From assembly GCF_004005475.1 (NCBI RefSeq), contig NZ_RZTZ01000001.1:682001-746000 (forward strand): DNA of 64,000 nucleotides. The letters run 5' to 3'. This DNA is from Niallia taxi. GTDB lineage: Bacteria > Bacillota > Bacilli > Bacillales > Cytobacillaceae. A program made the position numbers and the translations under genes. Below the pieces are notes generated by a model. That model was not told the origin of the DNA. It did not search any database and was given only the letters and a program-made list of their open reading frames with translations. This document shows, in pieces, positions 34,228 to 43,821 of this stretch; the stretch's first letter is position 1, and each line of letters begins with the position of its first letter.

Positions 34228-35745
34228 TTATAAAAGCGGGGAAAGCAGCCTTGAGGTAGATTCTAAAATTCGGTAACCAACATGCCTTTTATTAAAAGTC
34301 TCCATATCAAGCTCTACAGCATCTTTCAAATCCTTTAAATAAATGCTTGCCAGCTTTTTCGTGCTTTTTGTTTTATATAAAAAGGCGCTTACTTCAAAGT
34401 TTAAGTGGAAGCTGCGCATATCCATGTTGCATGTCCCTATTGATGCAATTTCGCTGTCCACAATTAATAGCTTGCTGTGCATAAAGCCTTTTTCATATTC
34501 ATATATACGGACTCCGGCATCCATTAAATCTGGAAAATACGATCTGGACGCATGAAACACAATTCTTTTATCTGGTTTATTTGGGACAAGAATCCGAACA
34601 TCTATGCCGCTTAAGGACGCAATTTTGATTGCTGACAGAATATCCTCATCGGGAATGAAATAAGGGCTGGCAATCCAGATGGATTTAGTAGCAGATGTCA
34701 TCATCGAGAAAAAAATGCTTTTTATTACACTCCATTCATTATCAGGACCGCCTGCAATTAACTGCACCCCGCCATGACTGTTATCCTCTGCAATAGGAGT
34801 AAGATAATCAGCCGTTAAAAAGCTGCTGTTTGTCATATAATACCAATCCTGCAAAAATATCAGCTGCAGAGACCGAACAGCCTCTCCCTTTACCATTAGA
34901 TGTGTATCCCGCCAAAAGCCAATCGATGGATTTTTCCCCAAATATTCATCTCCAATATTTAGCCCTCCAACAAATCCAATATTTCCATCAATCACAATAA
35001 TCTTCCGGTGATTACGGAAATTAAATTTGCTATTTAAAACAGGGACTCTCACTGGACCAAATGCGACAATTTCAATGCCTGCTTGCCTCATTTCATGGAT
35101 GTACCGCTTGGAAAGCTGCCATGATCCGACTGCATCATACAAAAACCTTACTTTCACACCTTGCTGTGCCTTTTCGATTAGTACATCCTTAATTTGCTGT
35201 CCGATATCATCATGTCTGACTATGTAATATTCAAGATGAATATGATGCTTTGCCTTTTTTAGCGCCGTTAAAATGCAGGAAAATGTCTCATTTCCATTTG
35301 TCAGGATTGTAGAGGATGTGCCAAATGAAATCGGACTGTTCCCGATTTTTTCTGCTAAGCGGAATAAATTCTGCTGATGTACGTCCATTTCCTGTAATCG
35401 TTCTTCTGTTCTAAAACCGATTTCTTTTTCAATTCGCAAGTATGCCTGTTTATCAAGAAAGTACTTCTTTCGGTATATTCGTTCCTTTCGATAGTTCCGT
35501 CCAAATAATAAATAAAAGATAAATCCGACAACAGGAAAGCTTCCAAGAACAACTAACCATGTCAATGTTTGAGTAGGATGTCTGTTTTCAAAAAAGATGA
35601 CAAATCCTATAAAAATGACACAGAGACTGATTATTAAACTAAGCTGTCCAAAGATTCCGCCTTTTATCGTGATAAAAAAATTAAAAACGTACACAAACAG
35701 TCCTGCTGCTCCTAAAAAAACACCAAGCCTTGCTGTATGGTTCAT
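34228..35745 (-). CDS. cls: Cardiolipin synthase
   Basis: About 505 residues. Two to three N-terminal membrane helices (residues about 4-70) precede two phospholipase-D domains with HKD motifs: HRKIIVIDGNIGFVGG and HSKLLIVDSEIASIG, both with H-x-K-x4-D complete. It joins two phosphatidylglycerol molecules to give cardiolipin. The start is placed at ATG 35745 (MNHTARLGVF) with CAGGTG 6 bases upstream; an in-frame ATG 18 bases earlier lacks a site. Bacillus genomes carry several cls paralogues; which one this is (ClsA, YwjE or YwiE type) cannot be told here. It sits between coiA and mecA, apparently monocistronic. Confidence 0.93.
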   Translation of the reverse strand: MNHTARLGVFLGAAGLFVYVFNFFITIKGGIFGQLSLIISLCVIFIGFVIFFENRHPTQTLTWLVVLGSFPVVGFIFYLLFGRNYRKERIYRKKYFLDKQAYLRIEKEIGFRTEERLQEMDVHQQNLFRLAEKIGNSPISFGTSSTILTNGNETFSCILTALKKAKHHIHLEYYIVRHDDIGQQIKDVLIEKAQQGVKVRFLYDAVGSWQLSKRYIHEMRQAGIEIVAFGPVRVPVLNSKFNFRNHRKIIVIDGNIGFVGGLNIGDEYLGKNPSIGFWRDTHLMVKGEAVRSLQLIFLQDWYYMTNSSFLTADYLTPIAEDNSHGGVQLIAGGPDNEWSVIKSIFFSMMTSATKSIWIASPYFIPDEDILSAIKIASLSGIDVRILVPNKPDKRIVFHASRSYFPDLMDAGVRIYEYEKGFMHSKLLIVDSEIASIGTCNMDMRSFHLNFEVSAFLYKTKSTKKLASIYLKDLKDAVELDMETFNKRHVGYRILESTSRLLSPLL

Positions 35746-35933
35746 GGGAACACCTGCCATCATTGCAATTATGTAGACTCATCATATGCTTAAATCGAAA
35801 AATAAAGAGCCTGTTCGCCTGTAAGGTGAAATCCACCATTACAACTTCTACTATATAGATGATATCCATGAACTATATATAGACTTTATAATGTGAATTC
35901 CTTGCCCTACATTTGAACAAGCTCTTATTTTTT

Positions 35934-36593
35934 TTAATGAAAGTATTTTCGTAACTCCATAAATACTTCATCTTCTATAATTACCTTACCATATTCTTCA
36001 ATAACATGTATTGTTGTTTGCGTTTCTTGTCCATACTCAAGGAGAATACTTAATGCATTGTCGATTTCATCTTCATCTGTCTCTTCATCAAGAAACTGTA
36101 CATACAAGAAGTATTGATTCTTATAATTGTAAAGCTTCGTATCAATTCCTTCCAACCCATGAAGCTTGCTTAATGAAATTAAGTCTTCAAAGTCTTTGAA
36201 GGCAATTAAAAACTCTAAATTTTCTCCAAAATCGTCTTCTCCATCTTTCACAGTAAAGTGTTGATCCATTAAATCCTCGAATCTTTCATCCAAAGGCAAA
36301 TCTTTCAGCTTGTCTTCCGGAATAGATATTTCGAATTTCTGTCCATCCTTTGAAAGCTGGGCTCTTGTGACAAGAATTTCAAGACCTTTATCCAAGGCTT
36401 GAACTTGAATCCATAATGGACCATCTAGAATAAAATCTTCTTCTTGATGAACTTCATCCATCATTTCCCAAAAAAGTTCTTCGCTTCTTTCCCGGTTATA
36501 CCAAATTTCCTCTCGCTTAAAGCCGCGTTCCTCTATATCAATATACGAAATATAAAACTTAACTGTATGATCATTAATACGTTCAATTTCCAT
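35934..36593 (-). CDS. mecA: Adaptor protein MecA
   Basis: 219-residue adaptor that brings ComK and other substrates to the ClpC-ClpP protease and activates ClpC. The N-terminal substrate-binding domain starts MEIERINDHTVKFYISYIDI. An acidic linker (KDGEDDFGEN) follows, and the C-terminal ClpC-binding domain includes FKDFEDLISLSKLH and VIEEYGKVIIEDEVFMELRK (residues about 196-215). Full length. GGAAGGGAGTG precedes ATG 36593. In B. subtilis mecA likewise lies between spx and coiA. Confidence 0.96.
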   Translation of the reverse strand: MEIERINDHTVKFYISYIDIEERGFKREEIWYNRERSEELFWEMMDEVHQEEDFILDGPLWIQVQALDKGLEILVTRAQLSKDGQKFEISIPEDKLKDLPLDERFEDLMDQHFTVKDGEDDFGENLEFLIAFKDFEDLISLSKLHGLEGIDTKLYNYKNQYFLYVQFLDEETDEDEIDNALSILLEYGQETQTTIHVIEEYGKVIIEDEVFMELRKYFH

Positions 36594-37024
36594 TCTGCAA
36601 CACTCCCTTCAAGCTATAATGGAAGGGACTAAACCCCCATACAGATATTCGTTTTATTCCAATTTTCATTTTAGAATAGAAGGCCAAATGCTATTGTACC
36701 TTGTACTTTATATTTTATGACAAAACCTCTTTAAATGGAATTAAAATATCCTGAAATCAGCAAAAACCAATATATGCCTAAGTTTTCGGTTTATTTGCTC
36801 GAAGATTATGGAGTTTCTTTTTATTAGCGTATTCACTTTAAGCTATATTTAGTAGTATTACCTCAGGAAATTATTTTCAAACCATTTTCTGTCTGAAAGG
36901 CTCGTCTTATAAATAAACCTTCACAATATAGGAAAAAAGGTCTGACTATACTGCCAAGCATAATGCGGGGCAGCCTTTTAGCCAGACCTATATATTATCA
37001 TTTATCATTTATCATTTGATTAAG
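36594..37024. other. Intergenic region between spx and mecA
   Basis: 431 bases, AT-rich and without a credible frame. It carries the spx terminator at 36935-36990; the rest presumably holds the mecA promoter, which I cannot place with confidence. Confidence 0.5.
36935..36990 (-). terminator. Probable terminator of spx
   Basis: Long interrupted hairpin with outer arms AGGTCTG / CAGACCT and inner arms CTGCC / GGCAG; on the minus strand it runs into TTTTTTCC (complement of the A-run at 36933-36938). Confidence 0.7.
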
Positions 37025-37420
37025 TTAATTTACTAAACGCTGTGCTTCACGCAATTGGAAAGTTCTAACTTTCCTTGGAAGGAAGCGGCGTATTTCATCT
37101 TCATTATAACCAACCTGAAGCCTTTTTTCGTCCAATATAATAGGACGACGCAATAATCCTGGATTATCCTTAATTAACTCGAATAAGTTTTGTAAAGGCA
37201 TTGTTTCAAGATTAACATTCAGCTTTTGGAATGTTTTACTTCTTGTAGAAATAATCTCATCTGTACCGTCTTCTGTCATACGAAGAATTTCTTTAATTTC
37301 ATCGATGGACAATGGTTCTGAGAATATATTTCTTTCTTTATATGCAATTTCATGTTCCTCTAACCATGCTTTTGCTTTTCTGCAGGATGTACAACTTGGT
37401 GAAGTGTATAATGTTACCAT
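37025..37420 (-). CDS. spxA: Transcriptional regulator Spx
   Basis: 131-residue ArsC-fold protein that binds the RNA polymerase alpha C-terminal domain and reprograms transcription during disulphide stress. The redox switch CxxC is Cys10-Thr-Ser-Cys13, Gly52 needed for alpha-CTD contact is present (EDGTDE), and the [11 protein letters not shown] motif follows near 91. The C-terminus LREAQRLVN is the type recognised with the adaptor SpxH for ClpXP degradation. The upstream gap to yjbC is 501 bp, with a PerR-box-like element at 37534-37548, in line with the complex promoters of B. subtilis spx. Confidence 0.97.
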   Translation of the reverse strand: MVTLYTSPSCTSCRKAKAWLEEHEIAYKERNIFSEPLSIDEIKEILRMTEDGTDEIISTRSKTFQKLNVNLETMPLQNLFELIKDNPGLLRRPIILDEKRLQVGYNEDEIRRFLPRKVRTFQLREAQRLVN

Positions 37421-37921
37421 TTTACAAATTCACACTCCCTTTATTTAGACATGTATTTAGACTACTAGTTAATTCAAAAATAAATACTTGAGTATGTTAT
37501 ATTCTTAAATTGTAATTAATTTAATCAAGTAATTTATATTAATTATTATACACCAATTGCAAGTAATTTGGTATAGTTTTTTTTAATATGATTTGTTGAG
37601 CTTTTTTTAAAGTTGCTTATATTTACTGGTATGCCGCCATAACGGTGTTTGTGCCTGTTAACCACCTGCCCTTTTCCCATATTTCTTAGAAAACACTTAA
37701 GAAATTCAGGCTATTTAAATTGCTTACTATTATAGACGATTGAGATGCAAAAAGGTTTCATTTTTTTATGGCGCATTTTGATTTCCTTATTTAATCTTAT
37801 TAGTATCCCTTATACCCGTTTGTCCCACATTCTTAAACCTATTATCTATTCTCAATTAAGAATCACCTATTGAAAATAGGATAGAAACATACATACGGTT
37901 CCCATAAGTTTTCAAATATAG
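37421..37921 (-). other. 501-bp spx promoter region
   Basis: No credible coding frame. On the minus strand a TATAAT occurs at 37550-37545 within a PerR-like element (37534-37548). A hairpin with ATTTCTTA / TAAGAAAT arms lies near 37680-37703. No intrinsic terminator is obvious between yjbC and spx, so readthrough from yjbC, as in the B. subtilis yjbC-spx operon, is possible. Confidence 0.5.
37534..37548. promoter_or_regulatory. PerR-box-like sequence in spx promoter region
   Basis: TTATATTAATTATTA matches 13 of 15 positions of the PerR box TTATAAT-N-ATTATAA and overlaps a minus-strand TATAAT. In B. subtilis an spx promoter in this same gap is repressed by PerR. The region is very AT-rich, so a chance match is possible. 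Confidence 0.4.
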
Positions 37922-38497
37922 TCAAATTTCGTCAAATATATCTTTTCGGTTTTGTGTTTCATCAAATTGGACTGCCTGTTCAACTGGTTCATATGACTTT
38001 CCATAAAAATGTTTGTCCCGATACGTATGGATTTTTTCATATGTTCGAACAAGCGCTTCATATACTAGCTCTTCTGAGTCATTACTTGGAGACCAAAATA
38101 ATATTTCCATAACATTAACCTCATCTGTGGCTAATGATCTTCTTTTGTAGCCAATTGTTTTCGCGTGTTGAAAGCCCTCGCGCTGATAAAATTTCAAACG
38201 TTTTTTTGTATCCGTATCTTTATAATTCACCGGCTCAACTTCGAGTATAATCGGCTTCCCTTTTTGCTTGAGTTTTTCTAAAAGCTTATGACCAAGTCCT
38301 TGCCCTCTTGATTCACCTGAAACAAACAAATAATCAATAAAAATAAAATCATCTGCCTCTGCATACATAAGAACATGATGCTTTCCTTCATCCTTATGGT
38401 ATATCTCTGGGAAATCCTCTAATAATGCTTCCATATGCTCCTGGGATTTCATCTCTTCGATTGGAAAATACTCATTTAGCTTTTCATACCAATGCAT
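37922..38497 (-). CDS. yjbC: GNAT-family acetyltransferase YjbC
   Basis: 191 residues. The GCN5-type acetyl-CoA-binding motif A is visible as LFVSGESRGQGLGHKLLEKL (R-G-x-G-L-G form), followed by PIILEVEPVN and the FYQREGFQ segment, where the tyrosine is typical. The substrate is unknown; the homologue lies upstream of and is cotranscribed with spx in B. subtilis and is induced by membrane/cell-wall stresses. The start is ATG 38497 (MHWYEKLNEYF) with AGGAGAGAA; an upstream in-frame ATG lacks support. The glycoside hydrolase gene ends 28 bases upstream of it. Confidence 0.9.
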   Translation of the reverse strand: MHWYEKLNEYFPIEEMKSQEHMEALLEDFPEIYHKDEGKHHVLMYAEADDFIFIDYLFVSGESRGQGLGHKLLEKLKQKGKPIILEVEPVNYKDTDTKKRLKFYQREGFQHAKTIGYKRRSLATDEVNVMEILFWSPSNDSEELVYEALVRTYEKIHTYRDKHFYGKSYEPVEQAVQFDETQNRKDIFDEI

Positions 38498-38524
38498 ATT
38501 GTTCTCTCCTATCATCATTGTTAA

Positions 38525-39721
38525 TTACTTCATTTTGTAATTGACATTGTCTGTGTAATTGCAGCCTGCATTCCAAAGTAAAAATTCTTTAACTCCATTT
38601 GCATATAAAGCCTTTATTTGTGCTTCTACCTGCAACTTCCCGTAGGGCTGGTAGTTTCCCTTCCCTAAATAAGCTGCTGTAAAATCCTGAATCCATGGCC
38701 TTGATATTGGAGGTTTTTTTAAACTTGTTAATTTTTTTCTCTCCAATTTCATATAGGCATTTACAAGACGATATGGCTCTAGATCAGGCTTACTGATTCC
38801 AAAATAACTGCCCCAATGACTTGGATAAATCATGCTTGAGATTACATCAACATTTTTACTGATTTCGGTGAAGTTCTGACCAATGCCAGGAGCCTCTTCA
38901 AGCGTTGCTGTATAGCCGAAAATATCGACAGATACCTTCACATCATATGGCTCCAGCTTATCCTTTGCATATTTTACAAAGTCAGATACTGCTTTGACTC
39001 TTTTTTGTCCTTCACTTATTTTTAGTTTCCCATAATCACCTTTAGAATAACTTAAATTAGCGCCCTTTTTTTCAAAGCCTTCAGGAAACCGGACATAATC
39101 GAATTGAATCTCTTGAAAACCAAGCTTTGCTGCCTCAACCGCTGCTGCTATATTATAGTCCCATACTTCCTTAACAAATGGATTAATAAAGGCCTCTTTT
39201 CTTTCATTCCTCCATACCTTCCCTTTATTTCTAAAGGTCCATTCTGGCCTTTTATATGCCAAATGACTATCCTTAAAGACGACAATTCTCGCAATCGGAT
39301 AAATCTGTTCCTTTTCAAGCTTTCTAAGCATTACTGGAATACTTTTTATCTTATTGGAACCCGCTGCGGAAAGTGGAGAGCCTTTTGCTGGCTTATAAAC
39401 AAGCTTGCCGCTGTCCTCTTTAAAATCGATTACCATTGTATTTAAATCATTTTGTTTGAGAAATTTAATTAGTTCATTAAACCTGTTGCTGCCTGCAGCA
39501 CTGCCGCTGACATAAATGCCTCTGACTGCATCAGGGTATGGAAAAGTCAGACTTGTGTTAGCTGTTTTCGTTACTGCTGCTGGAAAGTCCTTCAGGAGCA
39601 ATTCCGCTCTTCTTTTTGGCTGGTCGTTCACTGACTCAGCACTTGCTGTTTCTGAAATATTTACAGTTATCATGAAAGCACATAATATAATAAAAACGAA
39701 TAAAGTGACATATTTCATCAT
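38525..39721 (-). CDS. Secreted putative glycoside hydrolase (DUF4015)
   Basis: About 398 residues. The N-terminal signal peptide (YVTLFVFIILCAFMITVNIS, cleavage near ASA-ES) shows export. The main domain begins PYPDAVRGIYVSGSAAGS and contains TMVIDFKEDSGKLVY, EIQFDYVRFPEGF and DVISSMIYPSHWG, the pattern of DUF4015/GHL15-like TIM barrels related to family 13 glycoside hydrolases. Asp and Glu in these strands are the likely catalytic acids. The substrate may be a cell-wall or exopolysaccharide glycan; unknown. GGAGGTATTA precedes two adjacent ATGs at 39721 and 39718. It lies between oppF and yjbC, where B. subtilis has other genes. Confidence 0.85.
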   Translation of the reverse strand: MMKYVTLFVFIILCAFMITVNISETASAESVNDQPKRRAELLLKDFPAAVTKTANTSLTFPYPDAVRGIYVSGSAAGSNRFNELIKFLKQNDLNTMVIDFKEDSGKLVYKPAKGSPLSAAGSNKIKSIPVMLRKLEKEQIYPIARIVVFKDSHLAYKRPEWTFRNKGKVWRNERKEAFINPFVKEVWDYNIAAAVEAAKLGFQEIQFDYVRFPEGFEKKGANLSYSKGDYGKLKISEGQKRVKAVSDFVKYAKDKLEPYDVKVSVDIFGYTATLEEAPGIGQNFTEISKNVDVISSMIYPSHWGSYFGISKPDLEPYRLVNAYMKLERKKLTSLKKPPISRPWIQDFTAAYLGKGNYQPYGKLQVEAQIKALYANGVKEFLLWNAGCNYTDNVNYKMK

Positions 39722-39820
39722 TAATACCTCCACAAGGCTTTTTTTTATTATGTGCCTCATTGCGATGATTCATGGTTAGATGATATTGCCATTCCATGCA
39801 CAATTTTTACGCAAAAAAAA

Positions 39821-39849
39821 ATAACGATCTCTTATCGAGAGATCGTTAT
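39821..39849. terminator. Terminator of the opp operon
   Basis: Perfect 12-bp stem ATAACGATCTCT / AGAGATCGTTAT with loop TATCG; on the minus strand followed by an eight-base T-run (complement of A8 at 39813-39820). Confidence 0.92.
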
Positions 39850-39852
39850 GAG

Positions 39853-40788
39853 TTAGCTTTTGTATTGCAGTTTATATTTATTATATTCTGCCTCCGAACA
39901 ATAAACAAAATGTCCTGGCTTAATTTCACGCATTTTAAGCTCTTCGCCCTCTTTATACTGATGAACCGCAGGATCATAACCTGTTCTGACGCGAGTTCGC
40001 TCTGTATCAGGATCTGGAAGTGGAATAGCGGACAGCAAGGATTGTGTATATGGATGAATTGGTGTATTGTACAGCTCATCAGCTGGAGCTAATTCTACCA
40101 GTTTACCAAAATACATAACGCCAATACGGTCACTGATATATTTAACCATTGAAAGGTCATGGGCAATAAACAAGTATGTTAAGCCTTTTTCTTTCTGCAG
40201 CTTTTTCATCAAGTTTACTACTTGTGCTTGAATAGAAACGTCCAACGCAGAAATCGGCTCATCAGCAATGATGAAATCAGGATCAACTGCAAGTGCTCTT
40301 GCAATCCCGATACGCTGTCTTTGTCCACCGGAAAATTCATGCGGATAGCGGTTTGCGTGCTCTTTATTCAGACCAACTGTATTAAGAAGCTCGTAGACTT
40401 TCTCCATACGCTCTTTTTTAGTTTTTGCCAATCCATGAATATCGATTCCCTCTGCAATGATATCAGCTACTGTCATACGAGGGTTCAATGATGCATATGG
40501 ATCTTGGAAAATCATTTGCATTTTACGGTTGAATTTCTTCAATTCTGCAATTGATTTTTTACCATGAACATTTTCTCCATTAAATAGAACCTGTCCATCT
40601 GTTGCTTCATATAAACGAATAATGGATCTGCCTGTCGTACTCTTACCACAACCAGATTCACCAACTAAACCTAATGTTTCTCCTTTATAAATGTCAAAGG
40701 ATATACCATCTACAGCTTTTACTAAATTCGGTCTGCCGATATTGAAATGCTGTTTTAAGCCTTTTATTTCAAGTAATTTCTCAGCCAT
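39853..40788 (-). CDS. oppF: Oligopeptide ABC transporter ATP-binding protein OppF
   Basis: 311-residue ATPase, last gene of oppABCDF. Walker [10 protein letters not shown] near 43-51, signature FSGGQRQR, Walker B FIIADEPISALD, switch His in IAHDLS, then the Oligo_HPY extension (PIHPYTQSLLSAIPLPDPD). ATG 40788 follows the oppD stop by one base. The C-terminus lacks the cysteine cluster seen in AppF of this window, ending instead in a Tyr/Lys-rich tail. Its terminator begins just downstream. Confidence 0.95.
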   Translation of the reverse strand: MAEKLLEIKGLKQHFNIGRPNLVKAVDGISFDIYKGETLGLVGESGCGKSTTGRSIIRLYEATDGQVLFNGENVHGKKSIAELKKFNRKMQMIFQDPYASLNPRMTVADIIAEGIDIHGLAKTKKERMEKVYELLNTVGLNKEHANRYPHEFSGGQRQRIGIARALAVDPDFIIADEPISALDVSIQAQVVNLMKKLQKEKGLTYLFIAHDLSMVKYISDRIGVMYFGKLVELAPADELYNTPIHPYTQSLLSAIPLPDPDTERTRVRTGYDPAVHQYKEGEELKMREIKPGHFVYCSEAEYNKYKLQYKS

Positions 40789-40789
40789 T

Positions 40790-41857
40790 TCACAAATCCC
40801 CCTTCACTAGTACTGGTTTATCAAAGTTAGTGGATAAAGGACGGATTTTCTCCTTCACAGATGCAGGTGGCTCAACAGCTGGAGCATCTGGATGAAGCAG
40901 CCAAGATTTCACGAAATGTGTTTCTGAAACCTGATATACAGGTGGTTCTTGCTCATAATCAATCGCAAGGGCATTCGGATTTCTCGGTGCAAACGCATCA
41001 CCAACAGGAGGGTTAGTCAAATCAGGCGGTGTGCCTGGAATGGCAGCCAATTCCGTTTCCCCATCATTATCCAAGCTTGGCATAGAAGCAAGTAAGCCCC
41101 ATGTATATGGGTGTCTTGGGTCATAAAATATTTCATCAACCGTACCCATCTCTACTATTTCACCAGCATACATAACTGCAACACGGTCAGCAACATTAGC
41201 AACAACGCCGAGATCATGTGTGATAAAGATAATACTTGTGTCCAATTTACTTTGTAATTCCTTCATCAAATCAAGGATTTGTGCTTGGATTGTTACGTCA
41301 AGTGCAGTTGTAGGCTCATCGGCAATCAGCAAGGAAGGCCTTGCAGCAAGTGCGATTGCGATCATTGCACGCTGTCTCATACCACCAGAAAATTCATGAG
41401 GATATTGGTTAACCCTTTTTTCCGGCATTGGAATTCCAACTAGCTTTAATAGTTCGATTGCTCTTTCTTTCGCCTTTTCTTTCGAAATTTCTTGGTGCTT
41501 TAAAATAACTTCCATGATTTGTGTTCCAATTCTCATTGTTGGGTTCAACGATGTCATTGGATCTTGGAAAATCATACTGATATCCTTACCACGGATAGCT
41601 TGCATTTCCTTTTCTGTTTTCGGAACAATATCTTGTCCCTTGAAAAGAATTTGTCCGCCTTTAATTTCACCAGGAGGCATTGGAATAAGCTTCATCAATG
41701 TTTGGGATGTTACACTTTTTCCTGATCCTGATTCTCCGACGATTGCTAATGTTTCTCCTTTATATAAGTCAAAAGAAACACCACGTACTGCTTGAACTTC
41801 TCCTCCATACGTATGGAATGAGACTTTTAAATCTTTTACTTCTAACAATTTTTCCAT
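40790..41857 (-). CDS. oppD: Oligopeptide ABC transporter ATP-binding protein OppD
   Basis: 355-residue ATPase partner of OppF. Walker A GESGSGKS at residues 41-48, FQDPMTSLNPT, signature FSGGMRQR, Walker [13 protein letters not shown], switch THDLGV, and the Oligo_HPY tail (YDPRHPYTWGLLASMPSLD). The start is ATG 41857, with AGGAGTGA spaced 6 bases; a GTG at 41866 in frame overlaps that site. Drives uptake of oligopeptides, including signalling peptides for competence and sporulation in B. subtilis. Confidence 0.95.
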   Translation of the reverse strand: MEKLLEVKDLKVSFHTYGGEVQAVRGVSFDLYKGETLAIVGESGSGKSVTSQTLMKLIPMPPGEIKGGQILFKGQDIVPKTEKEMQAIRGKDISMIFQDPMTSLNPTMRIGTQIMEVILKHQEISKEKAKERAIELLKLVGIPMPEKRVNQYPHEFSGGMRQRAMIAIALAARPSLLIADEPTTALDVTIQAQILDLMKELQSKLDTSIIFITHDLGVVANVADRVAVMYAGEIVEMGTVDEIFYDPRHPYTWGLLASMPSLDNDGETELAAIPGTPPDLTNPPVGDAFAPRNPNALAIDYEQEPPVYQVSETHFVKSWLLHPDAPAVEPPASVKEKIRPLSTNFDKPVLVKGDL

Positions 41858-41869
41858 TTTGCTCACTCC

Positions 41870-42787
41870 TTACTTACGTAGTCTTGGATCTAGTGCATCA
41901 CGTATTCCGTCGCCGATTACATTAAATGCAAAGATTGTTAAACAGATGAACATCGCTGGGAAGAATACACGCCATGGATAATAGCTCATCGCTGCAATTC
42001 CGTCATTGGCCATTGTTCCCCAGCTTGCCAAAGGAGGTGTTAAACCTAATCCTAAGTAGCTCAAGAATGCTTCTGTAAAGATAGCATTTGGAATAGTCAA
42101 TGTTAATGTTACAAGAATAGGTCCCATAGCATTTGGAATTAAGTGTTTACCCATAATTCTTGACACGCTTGCACCTAATGTTCTTGAAGCTAAAATATAC
42201 TCTTGATTTTTTAAAGAAAGTACTTGTCCACGAGTGATACGAGCCATGTTAATCCAGCCTGTGATACTCATTGCAAGGATCATTGTTCCTAATCCCTGGC
42301 CAAGCACTACCATCAGAAGGATAACAAGTAGCAAGTATGGAATTCCGTATAAAACGTCCGCAATCCTCATCATTACTTCATCCACACGACCGCCTTTATA
42401 ACCTGAGATACCTCCCCAGATTACTCCGATTACCAAGTCAATGATTGCTGCTGCAATCCCGATGAAAAGAGAGATTTTTGCACCGTACCAAATACGTGCG
42501 AACATATCACGACCAAGGTCATCTGTACCAAAATAATGCTCAGCACTTGGAGGCTGGTTAGCTTTCATTAAATCATTTTGACGATAATCATACTGTGTTA
42601 GGAATGGACCAACAAAGGCCATAAAAATTAATATAATTAACAGTACAAGTCCGAACATAGCAAGCTTGTTCTTTTTGAAACGCATAAAAACGTCTTTCCA
42701 GAATGACAGACTCGGTCTAGTAATCGTTTCTGCTTCAGCACTGCTGTTTCCGACAACTTTGAATTTATCTTTTGAAATTTGCTGCAT
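41870..42787 (-). CDS. oppC: Oligopeptide ABC transporter permease OppC
   Basis: 305-residue inner-membrane permease with an N-terminal cytoplasmic tail, a first helix (LAMFGLVLLIILIFMAFVGP), the OppC N-terminal linker (HYFGTDDLGRDMFARI) and five C-terminal helices with the EAA loop (ILASRTLGASVSRIMGKHL). Pairs with OppB to form the channel. Directly followed by oppD; the OppB stop is 2 bases before its ATG. Confidence 0.95.
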   Translation of the reverse strand: MQQISKDKFKVVGNSSAEAETITRPSLSFWKDVFMRFKKNKLAMFGLVLLIILIFMAFVGPFLTQYDYRQNDLMKANQPPSAEHYFGTDDLGRDMFARIWYGAKISLFIGIAAAIIDLVIGVIWGGISGYKGGRVDEVMMRIADVLYGIPYLLLVILLMVVLGQGLGTMILAMSITGWINMARITRGQVLSLKNQEYILASRTLGASVSRIMGKHLIPNAMGPILVTLTLTIPNAIFTEAFLSYLGLGLTPPLASWGTMANDGIAAMSYYPWRVFFPAMFICLTIFAFNVIGDGIRDALDPRLRK

Positions 42788-42789
42788 GC

Positions 42790-43725
42790 TTATTCTCCTT
42801 TCTTCCCGCCGGTTAATTTAATGCGAGGATCGATTAGTCCATATAATATATCGACAAGAAGAACAGATACTAATAGGATAATACTATAGAAAACTGTTAC
42901 ACCCATAATTACAGTGTAATCACGGTTACTGATACTCTTGACGAAATGGGAGCCAAGTCCTGGAATACCGAAAATTTTCTCGATAACAAAGCTTCCTGTT
43001 ACAATTCCTGCAGAAAGTGGACCCATGTAGGATACAACTGGAAGAATAGCATTGCGGATAGCATGTTTAACTGTAATCGTAAATTGGCTTAAGCCTTTCG
43101 CTTTTGCTGTCTTAATATAATCATTACTCAACACTTCAAGCATTGATGATCTTGTAAGTCTGGCAATAAACGCAGTTGGACCTGCTGCCAATGCAATGGC
43201 AGGCAACACGCTTTGTGAGAATGTTCCCCATCTAGCAACTGGGAACCAGCCTAATTTCATAGCGAAAATGTATTGTAAAAATGCGGCCATAATAAAGGAA
43301 GGAACGGATATTCCGAAAACTGCCACAATCATTGCTGTATAGTCCTGCCATTTGTTATGCTTCAATGCAGCAATTATACCCAGTAATACACCTACTGCCA
43401 ATGCGATAAAGATTGCTTCCAAGCCCAAAACTAATGAAACAGGGAAACCTTCATTAATTAAGTCATTGACTGTTTGGCTCTTATATTTGAATGATGGGCC
43501 GAAATCCCATTGTACAATGCGTAGTAGATACTCCCCATATTGAGCATACCATGGGTCGTTTAATCCATAATGTTCATTTAAATTAGCTTCAATTGCTGGC
43601 GGCAGTTGTTTTTCTGATGTGAAAGGATTACCTGGTGCCAACCTCATGAAGAAAAACGTTGCTGTTACGATTAGCAGTAAAGAAAGTAACATAAACAGCA
43701 AACGTCTTGTCAAGTACTTTATCAT
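42790..43725 (-). CDS. oppB: Oligopeptide ABC transporter permease OppB
   Basis: 311-residue permease with six helices. Family features are the [20 protein letters not shown] first helix, the APGNPF loop, and the EAA motif [20 protein letters not shown], ending [29 protein letters not shown] precedes ATG 43725. A stable hairpin (43771-43800) separates it from oppA, so downstream genes may be expressed at a lower level than oppA. Confidence 0.95.
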   Translation of the reverse strand: MIKYLTRRLLFMLLSLLLIVTATFFFMRLAPGNPFTSEKQLPPAIEANLNEHYGLNDPWYAQYGEYLLRIVQWDFGPSFKYKSQTVNDLINEGFPVSLVLGLEAIFIALAVGVLLGIIAALKHNKWQDYTAMIVAVFGISVPSFIMAAFLQYIFAMKLGWFPVARWGTFSQSVLPAIALAAGPTAFIARLTRSSMLEVLSNDYIKTAKAKGLSQFTITVKHAIRNAILPVVSYMGPLSAGIVTGSFVIEKIFGIPGLGSHFVKSISNRDYTVIMGVTVFYSIILLVSVLLVDILYGLIDPRIKLTGGKKGE

Positions 43726-43770
43726 GATTTAAACCTCCAATATTTTCTAATCACCTCTAATTAGAAAGGA

Positions 43771-43800
43771 AGGTATATGAAGCAAAAGCTTCATATACCT
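43771..43800. terminator. Intercistronic hairpin between oppA and oppB
   Basis: Perfect 13-bp stem AGGTATATGAAGC / GCTTCATATACCT with a 4-base loop. On the minus (opp) strand it is not followed by a T-run, so partial termination or mRNA-end protection is more likely than full termination. Confidence 0.65.
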
Positions 43801-43821
43801 TTTTACTTACAGCTTATTGCA

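Noticed and set aside
36594-37024. Degenerate gene or repeat in the spx-mecA gap
   Set aside because: Checked both strands by eye; no residual protein pattern, only terminator and AT-rich DNA.
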